Both the position numbers and the translations under genes were made by a program. 64,000 nucleotides of DNA, taken from assembly GCA_030691075.1 (NCBI GenBank), contig JAUYFI010000030.1:1-64000 (forward strand), given 5' to 3'. This document shows positions 1-11,868 of this stretch, one piece after another; position 1 is the stretch's first letter; each line of letters opens with the position of its first letter. The notes below the pieces were generated by a model. That model was not told where the DNA came from, searched no databases, and saw only the letters and a program-made list of their open reading frames with translations. Origin of the DNA: Sulfurisoma sp. Lineage in GTDB: Bacteria > Pseudomonadota > Gammaproteobacteria > Burkholderiales > Rhodocyclaceae.

Positions 1-2
1 AC

Positions 3-113
3 CCGACCGGCATCAAGATCACCGATGCAGAGTTGGCCTCCCTCAATCTCAAATTGGATAAGTTTCACGGCGACTGGAACTATGCGGTCTTGCCAACACG
101 GAAGAATACTTAG
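3..113 (+). CDS. ISAzo13-type transposase, C-terminal end (partial)
   Basis: An open frame enters from the left edge and ends at TAG 111-113. Its last 36 residues read [17 protein letters not shown] and end in [16 protein letters not shown]. From memory, the ITDAEL...FHG-[DE]-WNY ending is typical of the DDE domain of ISAzo13-family transposases, which normally stop just after this motif. Only the tail is visible, so intactness of the element cannot be judged. No terminal inverted repeat is obvious in the 50 bases after the stop. Confidence 0.6.
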   Translation, partial: PTGIKITDAELASLNLKLDKFHGDWNYAVLPTRKNT

Positions 114-166
114 TCATGTTATTTTTGCGCGACGCCTTAGCAACCTGCCGCAATGGGAATTCCCGC

Positions 167-1789
167 ATGGGCCGCTTTCGCGATTTGAAAATCTGGTTTC
201 GCCTGACGTTGGTCATCTGGCTGATGCTGGCCGCCGGCTGGCTGATCCTCATCCTGTGGATCAGCAGCCTGAACCGCGAAACGGCGATCGAGCAGGCAAG
301 CGAGTTCTCGCGCTCCATGCACGAAACCACCATGGCCGCCCTCACCGGGATGATGATCACCGGCACCATTGGCCAGCGCGAGGTCTTTCTCGACCAGATC
401 AAGCAGCTTCCGGTGATCCGCGACCTCAAGGTACTGCGCGGCGAGGCCGTGATCAAGGCCTTCGGCCCCGGCAGCGCCAAGGATGCCACGGCCGACGATG
501 CCGTGGAGAAGCAGGCACTGGAAAGCGGCAAGGAATTCATCGAAGTCCAGTCGGATGCCAAGGGCGAATTCCTGCGCGTGGTGCGGCCGGCCCTGGCGCG
601 GAAGAACTATCTCGGCAAGGATTGTCTCGCCTGCCACCAGGTACCGGAGCTGACGGTGCTCGGCGCCGTCAGCATGAAGATCTCGCTGGACAGCGTCAAC
701 ACGGCTGTCGCCACCCAGCGCCTGAAGTCCATTTTCGCGGCCGTCGCGCTGAGCATCCCGCTGCTGGTCTTCATCTATCTCTTCGTCCGCAACGTCGTCA
801 CCCGCCCGCTCGACGAGATGGCGGCGGGCCTGCGCGACATCGCCAGCGGCGAGGGCGACCTGACCCGCCGTCTCGATTCGCGCAGCCAGGATGAAATCGG
901 TCAGGCGATCGGCGCTTTCAACCAGATGATGGAAAAGTTCTCCGCGCTGGTGCGTCACGTCGGCGAGTCCGCCGGCCATGTTTCCGGCGCCGCGCACGAA
1001 GTCTCCCGCTACGCCGGCCAGGTGGCGATCAGTTCGGCGCAGCAGAGCGAGCGCTCGGGCGTCGCGGCCGCGGCCGTCGATGCCCTGGTGGTCAGCACCA
1101 CCATCATCGTCGAACAGACCCAGACCGTGCGCGCGGAAGCGCAGGCGAGTGCCGAAAGCTCGCAGAGCGGAAACGAGCACATTTCCAGCCTGATGGGCGA
1201 GATCGACAGCATCGAAGTGTCGGTGCGGGGCATGGCCGAATCGGTTGGGGAGTTCATCGGCAACGCCCAGGCCATCACCCAGATCACCAAGGAAGTGCGG
1301 GGCATCGCCGACCAGACCAACCTGCTGGCGCTGAATGCCGCCATCGAGGCGGCGCGCGCCGGCGAACAGGGGCGCGGTTTCGCCGTCGTCGCCGACGAAG
1401 TGCGCAAGCTGGCGGAAAAGTCCGCTGCCTCGGCCAGCGAGATCGACAGCATCACCCGCACGCTCGAGCAGCAGTCGCAGGCCGTCAAGACCTCGATCGA
1501 CCGGGGCCTCGAACATATCGCGTCGAGTCAGGCCTCGATCGAACAGGTGGCCGAGGTGCTGGCCATGGCCAGCGGCTCCGTGGTTCGGGTCGAACAGGGC
1601 ATGGACGCCATCGCCGCCTCGACCGTCGAGCAGCACCGTGTCAGCGACGACGTTGCCGCCGGCATCGATGCCATCGCCACCATGGCGCGCGAGAATCACG
1701 GCGTGGTCGGCCAGACCACGGCCGCCGCCCGGCGCCTCGAATCGCTGGCGGAGGAACTGCAGAGCGCGGTCGGCCGCTTCAAGACCTAG
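167..1789 (+). CDS. Methyl-accepting chemotaxis protein with periplasmic CxxCH haem motif
   Basis: Transmembrane chemoreceptor of about 540 residues. Order: short cytoplasmic start, membrane segment at about residues 13-34, periplasmic sensor, second membrane segment at about 188-210, HAMP region ([20 protein letters not shown]), then a cytoplasmic coiled coil with the hairpin tip [19 protein letters not shown] and [15 protein letters not shown]. The sensor holds CLACH (bases 623-637, about residue 153), a c-type haem attachment motif. Known haem-bearing chemoreceptors of Geobacter-like bacteria sense redox or oxygen, so energy or redox taxis is inferred. I chose ATG 167 over the in-frame ATG 116 because the protein then begins directly before the first membrane segment, with GGGA upstream. 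No che genes are nearby. Confidence 0.85.
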   Translation: MGRFRDLKIWFRLTLVIWLMLAAGWLILILWISSLNRETAIEQASEFSRSMHETTMAALTGMMITGTIGQREVFLDQIKQLPVIRDLKVLRGEAVIKAFGPGSAKDATADDAVEKQALESGKEFIEVQSDAKGEFLRVVRPALARKNYLGKDCLACHQVPELTVLGAVSMKISLDSVNTAVATQRLKSIFAAVALSIPLLVFIYLFVRNVVTRPLDEMAAGLRDIASGEGDLTRRLDSRSQDEIGQAIGAFNQMMEKFSALVRHVGESAGHVSGAAHEVSRYAGQVAISSAQQSERSGVAAAAVDALVVSTTIIVEQTQTVRAEAQASAESSQSGNEHISSLMGEIDSIEVSVRGMAESVGEFIGNAQAITQITKEVRGIADQTNLLALNAAIEAARAGEQGRGFAVVADEVRKLAEKSAASASEIDSITRTLEQQSQAVKTSIDRGLEHIASSQASIEQVAEVLAMASGSVVRVEQGMDAIAASTVEQHRVSDDVAAGIDAIATMARENHGVVGQTTAAARRLESLAEELQSAVGRFKT

Positions 1790-1795
1790 CAGCCT

Positions 1796-1824
1796 CTTGA
1801 AAAAGGGGCAGCCGCCCCCGATCT
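1796..1824 (+). promoter_or_regulatory. Sigma-32 (heat-shock) promoter before grpE
   Basis: CTTGAAA at 1796-1802 is followed after 13 bases by CCCCGATCT at 1816-1824. This fits the sigma-32 consensus CTTGAAA / CCCCATnT apart from an extra G in the -10. The predicted start near 1830 would exclude the ATG at 1829 as grpE start and supports GTG 1865. The same bases form a small GGGGC-AGCC-GCCCC hairpin. Confidence 0.65.
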
Positions 1825-1864
1825 TGGCATGGTTAATCGCGACACCCAGCCAAGGAACGGACAA

Positions 1865-2440
1865 GTGCAGGAAAACAATCAGGAAAATACCCCCCTAGCC
1901 GAAATAGAGGAAAAAGTCGGCGCTGGCGACACGGCAACTGATGCCGCCAGCGCCCCCGCGGCGGACACCATGCCCAGCCTCGAAGACATGCTCAGGGCCG
2001 CCGAGCTCAAGGCCGCCGAGCATCACGACGCCTGGCTGCGCGCCAAGGCCGAAACCGAGAACATCCGCCGCCGCGCCCAGGACGATATCGGCCGCGCCGG
2101 CAAGTTCGCCATCGAGAGGTTCGCCGGCGAGCTGCTGGCGGTGAAGGATAGCCTCGAAGCCGCTCTGGCCAACGAGAACCAGTCAGCCTCCGCGATGAAA
2201 TCCGGTGTCGAGCTGACCCTCAAGCAGCTCGCCGCCGCCTTCGAGAAGTCCAGCCTGGTCGAGATCAATCCGCTGGAGGAAAAGTTCGACCCGCACAAAC
2301 ACCAAGCCATCAGCCAGCTCGAGGCCGATGGTGAGCCCAGTCGCGTGATCAACGTGCTGCAGAAAGGCTACGCCCTGCACGAACGCGTGATCCGCCCGGC
2401 GCTGGTGGTGGTGTCGAAGGCCAAGGCGCCGGCGGCTTGA
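1865..2440 (+). CDS. grpE: Nucleotide exchange factor GrpE
   Basis: GrpE releases ADP from DnaK and acts as a homodimer with a long N-terminal helix. The frame gives 191 residues with the coiled-coil region ([17 protein letters not shown]) and the C-terminal beta-domain signature ([16 protein letters not shown], then [16 protein letters not shown]). GTG 1865 is preceded by AAGGAAC at good spacing and lies downstream of the sigma-32 promoter. An in-frame ATG exists at 1829 but would sit at the transcription start. The N-terminal tail (about residues 16-25, [10 protein letters not shown]) is made by one copy of the dispersed repeat, inserted in frame in a disordered part of the protein. dnaK and dnaJ follow. 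Confidence 0.95.
   Translation: MQENNQENTPLAEIEEKVGAGDTATDAASAPAADTMPSLEDMLRAAELKAAEHHDAWLRAKAETENIRRRAQDDIGRAGKFAIERFAGELLAVKDSLEAALANENQSASAMKSGVELTLKQLAAAFEKSSLVEINPLEEKFDPHKHQAISQLEADGEPSRVINVLQKGYALHERVIRPALVVVSKAKAPAA
1911..1938 (+). repeat. Dispersed short element, copy 1 (in grpE)
   Basis: Full match to the short form: AAAAAGTCGGC followed directly by GCTGGCGACACGGC. It is read in frame as KVGAGDTA in the N-terminal tail of GrpE. Confidence 0.85.
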
Positions 2441-2463
2441 AGTAGCGGCGAATAACCCCATCT
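2436..2463 (+). promoter_or_regulatory. Sigma-32 promoter before dnaK
   Basis: CTTGAAG at 2436-2442 and CCCCATCT at 2456-2463 are separated by 13 bases, a nearly perfect heat-shock promoter. The -35 overlaps the grpE stop codon. dnaK starts 45 bases downstream of the -10, so dnaK can be induced independently of grpE. Confidence 0.8.
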
Positions 2464-2507
2464 CCAGAGCAGCTTAGTTCTCCAACGAATTTCAGAAGGA
2501 CATCAAC

Positions 2508-4442
<1,935 letters not shown>

Positions 4443-4456
4443 AACAAAACCATGAA

Positions 4457-4524
4457 CCACAGAGGCACAGAGACACAGAGTTTCTTCTCTGTGGTTTTCT
4501 CTGTGCCTCTGTGTCTCCGTGGTG
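4457..4524 (+). repeat. Inverted ACCACAGAG-type repeat between dnaK and dnaJ
   Basis: Left arm 4457-4481 begins ACCACAGAGGCACAGAG. Right arm 4500-4524 is its imperfect reverse complement and ends CTCCGTGGT, with an 18-base spacer. The arms pair at nearly all of 25 positions. This CACAGAG-rich motif is a widespread dispersed repeat in environmental bacteria. It fills almost the whole dnaK-dnaJ gap and ends 9 bases before dnaJ. Confidence 0.8.
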
Positions 4525-4533
4525 AATGGATCT

Positions 4534-5661
4534 ATGGCTAAACGCGACTACTACGAAGTCCTCGGCGTCAATCGCGACGCATCCGACGACGAGATCAAGA
4601 AGGCCTACCGCCGCCTGGCGATGAAGCATCATCCGGATCGCAATCCGGACAACCCCAAGGCCGAGGACCATTTCAAGGAGGCCAAGGAGGCCTACGAGGT
4701 TCTGTCGGATGCGAAGAAGCGCCCGGCCTACGACCAGTTCGGCCATGCCGGCGTCGATCCCTCGATGGGCGGCGGCCAGGGCGGCGCCGGCATGGGCGGC
4801 TTCGGCGACGCCTTCTCCGACATCTTCGGCGACATCTTCGGCGGCGGCCGCGCCGGCGGCGGGCGCTCCAACGTCTATCGCGGGGCCGACCTGCGCTACA
4901 ACCTCGAGATCAGCCTCGAAGAAGCCGCACGCGGCACCGAGACCCGCATCCGCATCCCGACCATGGCCGAGTGCGAGGACTGTCACGGCAGCGGCGCCAA
5001 GAAGGGTACCTCGCCATCGACCTGCCCGACCTGCGGCGGCCACGGCCAGGTACGCATGCAGCAGGGTTTCTTCTCCATCCAGCAGACCTGTCCCAAGTGC
5101 CACGGCACCGGCCGTTACGTCGCCGATCCCTGCGCCTCCTGTCACGGCGCCGGCCGGGTCAAGCAGCATAAGACCCTGTCGGTCAAGATTCCCTCCGGCA
5201 TCGACGAGGGCGATCGTATCCGTCTCTCCGGCGAGGGCGAGCCCGGCGTCAACGGCGGCCCGCCGGGCGACCTCTACGTCCAGATCCACATCAAGGTGCA
5301 TGCGGTCTTCCAGCGTGACCACGACGACCTGCATTGCGAAATGCCGCTGTCCTTCACCGTGGCCGCGCTCGGCGGCGAGATCGAAATCCCGACACTCGAT
5401 GGCGTCGCCAAGCTCAAGGTTCCCCCCGAAACCCAAACGGGCAAGGCCTTCCGCCTGCGCGGCAAGGGCATCAAGGGCGTGCGCTCGATCGGCCACGGCG
5501 ACCTGCTCTGCCATGTCGTGGTCGAAACGCCGGTTAAGCTCACCGACCGCCAGAAGGAGCTGCTGCGCGAGTTCGAGGACGAGAGCCAGAAGAACGCCAC
5601 GCGCCACAACCCGCGCGCGCAGAGCTGGATGGACCGCGTCAAGGATTTCTTCGCTGGCTGA
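4534..5661 (+). CDS. dnaJ: Chaperone protein DnaJ (Hsp40)
   Basis: Co-chaperone that stimulates DnaK ATPase and delivers substrates. 375 residues: J domain with HPD ([11 protein letters not shown]), a Gly/Phe-rich linker ([16 protein letters not shown]), then four zinc-binding CxxCxGxG repeats ([32 protein letters not shown]), then the C-terminal substrate-binding and dimerisation region. ATG 4534 begins [12 protein letters not shown], as usual for the family. An upstream in-frame codon at 4519 lies inside the preceding inverted repeat and is rejected. No clear Shine-Dalgarno sequence is visible because the repeat occupies the leader. Confidence 0.98.
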   Translation: MAKRDYYEVLGVNRDASDDEIKKAYRRLAMKHHPDRNPDNPKAEDHFKEAKEAYEVLSDAKKRPAYDQFGHAGVDPSMGGGQGGAGMGGFGDAFSDIFGDIFGGGRAGGGRSNVYRGADLRYNLEISLEEAARGTETRIRIPTMAECEDCHGSGAKKGTSPSTCPTCGGHGQVRMQQGFFSIQQTCPKCHGTGRYVADPCASCHGAGRVKQHKTLSVKIPSGIDEGDRIRLSGEGEPGVNGGPPGDLYVQIHIKVHAVFQRDHDDLHCEMPLSFTVAALGGEIEIPTLDGVAKLKVPPETQTGKAFRLRGKGIKGVRSIGHGDLLCHVVVETPVKLTDRQKELLREFEDESQKNATRHNPRAQSWMDRVKDFFAG

Positions 5662-5829
5662 GCCAGTTACTGGTGCCGGACTCGACAACCCAGCATTAAT
5701 GCCGCTTTCCGTTAGACGTGGGGAGTCTTTTGGGGAGTCCGCTTCATTCCCGCAATCCGCCGGCCTGCTTGATTCAACAGCTTGCCACCCGAGCTTGCCA
5801 CCCGCGCGGGCGGCACCTATGCTGAAAGC

Positions 5830-6060
5830 ATGAGAATGAAGTATCTCGCCTTTCTGCTTGTTGCCGCGCTGGCGACCCCGGCTGTGGCGTCTCGATTACC
5901 TCCATGAGGTAATCGAGACGCTGGAGGGCGGGGAGGTGGAAATACCTTTTCGCACGGGTGCGTTTCGGATGATAAGCATCTACCGTGGGTCCTCGCCCCA
6001 GGCCATGACCTGAACGACCTGCTCTGCTACGAGAAGCAGGAGGCCACTACCAGAAGTTGA
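5830..6060 (+). pseudogene. Decayed gene with signal-peptide start
   Basis: ATG 5830 starts MRMKYLAFLLVAALATPAVA, a convincing Sec signal peptide, but the frame stops at TGA 5905-5907. Shifting frame at about 5890 restores DYLHEVIETLEGGEVEIP and FRTGAFRMISIYRGS before a stop at 6011. A further shift gives HDLNDLLCYEKQEATTRS ending at 6058-6060. This pattern suggests a small exported protein broken by at least two frameshifts, or sequencing errors. I do not recognise the family. Confidence 0.35.
5890..5918. repeat. Perfect 13-bp palindrome with 3-base loop
   Basis: TCTCGATTACCTC, loop CAT, then GAGGTAATCGAGA, with no mismatch. It sits exactly where the decayed signal-peptide gene loses its frame. 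No T-run follows, so it is not a typical terminator. Confidence 0.8.
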
Positions 6061-6154
6061 TTGGGTAGCGGGGAGGGGCGTCAAATCCCGAATTTCGGCG
6101 CTGGCGAATGGACGAACGTTTCCCAATTCCCATGAATACGCCTTGCGCTAATCA

Positions 6155-6482
6155 ATGGAATCCGTTATTATTTGCTGCGTGGAAAAGAAGAAACCGCACT
6201 ACGATCTGACCGAGGTCAAGCGCTTGGTTGCCACAAATGGCATCAATACCTTCACGCAGACAGCGCAAGAAGGGGTGGCGCGCATGGGGCTTCTGCCCGC
6301 CGATGCGGTAGCTGCCGTGCTTGAGATTGGGCGTGGCGATTTTTTTCAAAAGCATGACGACCCATGCACGGCATGATGTTTGGCAGGACGTGTATCACGT
6401 TGCCACGGTATTCGGCGTGGCCTATGTGAAAGTGACGGTGCTGCCCAGTACGCAGGTTGTCATTCAGTTCAAGGAGAAATGA
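6155..6482 (+). pseudogene. mqsR: MqsR-family toxin, frameshifted at a T7 run
   Basis: MqsR is a translation-dependent mRNA interferase of the RelE fold. The first frame (from ATG 6155 or GTG 6179, VEKKKPHYDLTEVKRLV) runs to GRGDFFQKHDDP and stops at 6376. The second half, SMTTHARHDVWQDVYHVATV continuing to VIQFKEK, is in another frame and ends at TGA 6480-6482. Removing one T from the seven-T run at 6340-6346 would give GDFFKSMTTHARHDVWQDVY, as in intact MqsR. The toxin is therefore dead, slippage-controlled, or affected by a sequencing error. The antitoxin gene starts 1 base later. Confidence 0.75.
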
Positions 6483-6483
6483 G

Positions 6484-6879
6484 ATGAGCAAAGGTAAATT
6501 GTGCGTCGCCTGCGGGAATGACGATATGGCATTCGATACCCGCAACCTGACTTTTGCGCACAAGGGCCGCGAAACGGTGGTTCCCGGCGTGCCGGGGTGG
6601 TTCTGCCCGCATTGCGGCGAGGCGTACCTTGAGGATGGCGGGCGCTACGCTGAGGCGATTGCCGCATTCTCGCGCGGGATAGATGCACTGGATGCGGCGG
6701 AACTGCGCGCCATCCGCAAGAAGCTGGGATTGAAGCAGGCCGATGCCGGGCGGCTTTTCGGCGGCGGAGTGAATGCCTTTTCCGAGTACGAGCGCGGCAA
6801 GACGCAACCCCATAAATCTACCGTGCTACTGCTGAAACTCTTGGGGCGGCACCCGGAATTGCTGAAGGAATTGGCGTGA
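6484..6879 (+). CDS. mqsA: MqsA-family antitoxin
   Basis: 131 residues. The N-terminal zinc domain has CVACGNDD and CPHCGE (two CxxC pairs), and binds the toxin in E. coli MqsA. The C-terminal XRE-type helix-turn-helix contains LRAIRKKLGLKQADAGRLFG, GGVNAFSEYERGKTQPH and the tail LLGRHPELLKEL, closely matching E. coli MqsA. ATG 6484 follows AAGGAGAAATGAG and lies directly after mqsR. It is expected to repress its own operon. The antitoxin is intact although its toxin frame is broken. Confidence 0.93.
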   Translation: MSKGKLCVACGNDDMAFDTRNLTFAHKGRETVVPGVPGWFCPHCGEAYLEDGGRYAEAIAAFSRGIDALDAAELRAIRKKLGLKQADAGRLFGGGVNAFSEYERGKTQPHKSTVLLLKLLGRHPELLKELA

Positions 6880-6888
6880 AAATCGCCC

Positions 6889-7026
6889 CTACCCGATCAA
6901 ATGCAGATCATCCCGACGATTGGCGACATAGCGCGTGACGTAGGGAGGGATATTGAGGGTGGTTTCCACTCCGACGATCTCGAAGGCAACCTTTACACTA
7001 TCTGCCAACACCAAATTAGAACGCAT
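6889..7026 (-). CDS. Short hypothetical protein
   Basis: A 45-residue frame beginning MRSNLVLADSVKVAFEIVGV and ending NRRDDLHLIG. Its codons look plausible, but there is no clear Shine-Dalgarno site and I recognise no family. It is convergent with mqsA and could be the eroded end of a larger accessory gene. Low certainty. Confidence 0.25.
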   Translation of the reverse strand: MRSNLVLADSVKVAFEIVGVETTLNIPPYVTRYVANRRDDLHLIG

Positions 7027-7175
7027 CACGCCACCGTGCGTAGTCCCGTGGGTAAAAAATGGGGAACGCAAGTGTGGATTCTGCAATTTTGCGCGTCAAA
7101 TAATTTTGCTTCCGCACGATATCTGATTTATTTTCAATAAGTTACGATTTAACGTCGTAGGTTATTTAGCTTTGC

Positions 7176-7260
7176 TGGTGCCGAGAGAGGGACTCGAACC
7201 CTCACACCTTGCGGCGGCGGATTTTGAGTCCGCTGCGTCTACCGATTCCGCCATCTCGGC
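7176..7260 (-). tRNA. tRNA-Leu (anticodon CAA)
   Basis: On the minus strand the sequence folds as an 85-base class II tRNA. The acceptor GCCGAGA pairs with TCTCGGC, followed by A and an encoded CCA. The anticodon loop is CTCAAAA (anticodon CAA), there is a long variable arm, and the T loop is GTTCGAGTC. It decodes UUG leucine codons. Confidence 0.95.
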
Positions 7261-7353
7261 CAGAGATGGGTCGCGTACAATTACCGACCCTTGGGAAGTA
7301 CGCATTATCAGCGATTCCCGCTCCCGCTTCAACTCCGACTCCTCGACCGCATT

Positions 7354-7378
7354 GCCGTCCCGTCAGCGCCGACTTTTC
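7354..7378 (-). repeat. Dispersed short element, copy 2 (directly before queA)
   Basis: On the minus strand: GAAAAGTCGGC then GCTGACGGGACGGCAA, two to three differences from the consensus. It ends two bases before the GTG start of queA, so it forms the leader of that gene. Confidence 0.75.
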
Positions 7379-7380
7379 TC

Positions 7381-9514
<2,134 letters not shown>

Positions 9515-9550
9515 CGCCGATTTTTCAACGAACTGACCGGAGTTTTTCCC

Positions 9551-9889
9551 ATGCTGATTTCCAACGCCTACGCCCAGGCTGCCGCGGGCGCCACCACCAG
9601 CGACAGCCTGATGGGCCTGCTGCCGATCGTCCTGATGTTTATCGTGTTGTGGTTCCTGATGATCCGCCCGCAGATGAAGAAGACCAAGGAACACCAGAAG
9701 ATGGTCGGCGAACTGCAGAAGGGCGACGAGATCGTGACGCAGGGCGGCATGGCCGGGCGCATCGTCAAGGTCGGCGAAAACTTCATGACCCTCGAAGTGG
9801 CGCAAGGCAAGGACGGCCCGGTCGAGGTCGTCGTCCAGAAGAACGCCATCGGCGCGCTGCTGCCGAAGGGAACGCTGAAGTCGCTGTAA
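9551..9889 (+). CDS. yajC: Preprotein translocase subunit YajC
   Basis: Small single-span inner-membrane partner of SecDF. 112 residues: short periplasmic start, membrane span LLPIVLMFIVLWFLMIRPQMK at about residues 20-38, then a cytoplasmic domain with KKTKEHQKMVGELQKGDEIV and TQGGMAGRIVKVGENF. The position directly before secD is the conserved order. Confidence 0.97.
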   Translation: MLISNAYAQAAAGATTSDSLMGLLPIVLMFIVLWFLMIRPQMKKTKEHQKMVGELQKGDEIVTQGGMAGRIVKVGENFMTLEVAQGKDGPVEVVVQKNAIGALLPKGTLKSL

Positions 9890-9963
9890 GGCGGCACGTT
9901 GAAATCGCTTTAATTCTCCTCCCATCGCGCCGGCCTGCCACCGGTGCGCGCAGGTAATCCCGC

Positions 9964-11856
9964 ATGAACCGCTATCCTCTCTGGAAGAACATCACGGTCG
10001 TCCTCGCCCTGATGCTCGGCCTGCTCTACACCCTGCCCAACTTCTTCGGCGAGGTGCCGGCGGTGCAGGTATCGAGCGTCAAGGCCACGATCAAGATCGA
10101 GCCGAAGTTGCTGTCGCGCATCGAGGACATGCTGAAGTCGGCCGCCATCAACCACAATGGCCTCTTCGCCGACCAGAACAGCATCCGCGTGCGCCTGGCC
10201 GACACCGACACCCAGCTCAAGGCCAAGGACGCCATCGAACGGGCGCTCAACCCCGATCCGACCGATGCTTCCTACAGCGTGGCGCTGAACCTGCTCTCGG
10301 CTTCGCCGAAGTGGCTCTCGAACATGCACGCTCTGCCGATGTATCTCGGCCTCGACCTGCGCGGCGGCGTGCACTTCCTGCTGCAGGTGGACATGAAAGG
10401 CGCGATCACCAAGCGGCTGGACTCCACCGCCGCCGATCTGCGCTCGCTGATGCGCGACAAGAACGTACGCCATGCCGGCATCAACCGCGAAGGCCAGAAC
10501 ATCGCCATCCGTTTCCGCGAAGCCGAACTGCGCGACAAGGCCCGCGCCGTGCTCGCCGACAGCCAGCCCGACCTGCTGCTGGCCGAGGGCCAGGATGGCG
10601 CGGACCTCAAACTCGTGGCCACGCTCAAGCCCGAGGCGCACAAGCGCATCCAGGAATTCGCCATCAAGCAGAACATCACCACCCTGCACAACCGCATCAA
10701 CGAACTCGGCGTGGCCGAGCCGGTGATCCAGCAACAGGGCGCCGACCGCATCGTGGTGCAGTTGCCGGGCGTGCAGGACACCGCCAAGGCCAAGGACATT
10801 CTCGGCCGCACGGCGACGCTGGAAGTGCGCATGGTCGACGACGAGGCCAGCAACAATCCGTCGGTGATGGATATGGCGATGAAGGGCCAGCCACCGCTGG
10901 GCACCGACTACTACGTCGAGCGCGGCGGCCGCGGCCTGTTGGTCAAGAAGCAGGTGGTGCTGACCGGCGAGCGGCTCACCGACGCCCAGCCGGGCTTCGA
11001 CAACCAGACCCAGGAACCGGCGGTCCATCTGACGCTCGACTCGGCCGGCGCCCGCATCTTCAAGGATGTCACGCGCGAGAGCGTCGGCAAGCGCATGGCC
11101 ATCCTGCTGATCGAGAAGGGCCGCGGCGAAGTCGTCACCGCGCCGGTGATCCGCACCGAGATCGGCGGCGGCCGCGTGCAGATTTCCGGCCGCATGAGCA
11201 CAACCGAAGCCGCCGACGTCGCGCTGCTGCTGCGCGCCGGCAGCCTGGCCGCGCCGATGGACATCATCGAGGAGCGCACCATCGGCCCCTCGCTCGGTGC
11301 CGACAACATCGCCAAGGGCTTCAATTCGACGAAATGGGGCTTCGTCGCCATCGCGGTTTTCATGAGCGCCTACTACTTGCTGTTCGGCCTGGTCTCGGTA
11401 CTGGCGCTCTCCGCCAACCTGCTGTTCCTGGTCGCGCTGCTGTCGCTGTTGCAGGCGACGCTGACGCTGCCCGGTATCGCCGCCATCGCGCTGACACTGG
11501 GCATGGCCATCGACGCCAACGTGCTGATCAACGAACGCGTGCGCGAGGAGTTGCGCGGCGGCTCCAGCCCGCAGGCGTCGATCACCGCCGGCTACGAGCG
11601 GGCCTGGGCGACGATTCTCGACTCCAACGTCACCACGCTGATCGCCGGCGTGGCGCTGCTGATCTTCGGTTCCGGCCCGGTGCGCGGCTTCGCCGTGGTG
11701 CATTGCCTGGGCATCCTCACCTCGATCTTCAGCTCGGTGGTGGTGTCGCGCGGCCTCATCAACATGATCTACGGCCGCCGCCGCAAGCTCGACAAGCTTT
11801 CCATCGGTCAGGTCTGGAAGCCCGGCGTCGAAGCCGGCGTGGCCAAGCAAGGGTAA
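9964..11856 (+). CDS. secD: Protein translocase subunit SecD
   Basis: SecD, with SecF, uses the proton gradient to pull exported proteins across the inner membrane. 630 residues: N-terminal span, large periplasmic P1 domain including YLGLDLRGGVHFLLQVDM, and about five C-terminal spans with GMAIDANVLINERVREELR and a closing GFAVVHCLGILTSIFSSVV. It begins MNRYPLWKN, normal for betaproteobacteria. secF starts 12 bases after its stop. Confidence 0.98.
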   Translation: MNRYPLWKNITVVLALMLGLLYTLPNFFGEVPAVQVSSVKATIKIEPKLLSRIEDMLKSAAINHNGLFADQNSIRVRLADTDTQLKAKDAIERALNPDPTDASYSVALNLLSASPKWLSNMHALPMYLGLDLRGGVHFLLQVDMKGAITKRLDSTAADLRSLMRDKNVRHAGINREGQNIAIRFREAELRDKARAVLADSQPDLLLAEGQDGADLKLVATLKPEAHKRIQEFAIKQNITTLHNRINELGVAEPVIQQQGADRIVVQLPGVQDTAKAKDILGRTATLEVRMVDDEASNNPSVMDMAMKGQPPLGTDYYVERGGRGLLVKKQVVLTGERLTDAQPGFDNQTQEPAVHLTLDSAGARIFKDVTRESVGKRMAILLIEKGRGEVVTAPVIRTEIGGGRVQISGRMSTTEAADVALLLRAGSLAAPMDIIEERTIGPSLGADNIAKGFNSTKWGFVAIAVFMSAYYLLFGLVSVLALSANLLFLVALLSLLQATLTLPGIAAIALTLGMAIDANVLINERVREELRGGSSPQASITAGYERAWATILDSNVTTLIAGVALLIFGSGPVRGFAVVHCLGILTSIFSSVVVSRGLINMIYGRRRKLDKLSIGQVWKPGVEAGVAKQG

Positions 11857-11868
11857 GGGGAAAACACC

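Larger units (their letters stand above)
5662..6154. other. Gene-poor stretch after dnaJ
   Basis: No intact gene is visible. The stretch holds a 13-base tandem duplication (GCTTGCCACCCGA then GCTTGCCACCCGC, 5780-5805), the broken signal-peptide gene at 5830, and the perfect palindrome at 5890-5918. It looks like eroded accessory DNA leading into the mqsRA module. Confidence 0.5.

Noticed and set aside
6089..6113. AATTTCGGCGCTGGCGAATGG between dnaJ and mqsR
   Set aside because: Only the central TCGGCGCTGGCGA matches. It could be a decayed copy, but the evidence is too thin.
7291..7380. Upstream TTG extension of queA
   Set aside because: It runs through the tRNA flank and a repeat copy and adds residues not found in the family; GTG 7381 fits better.
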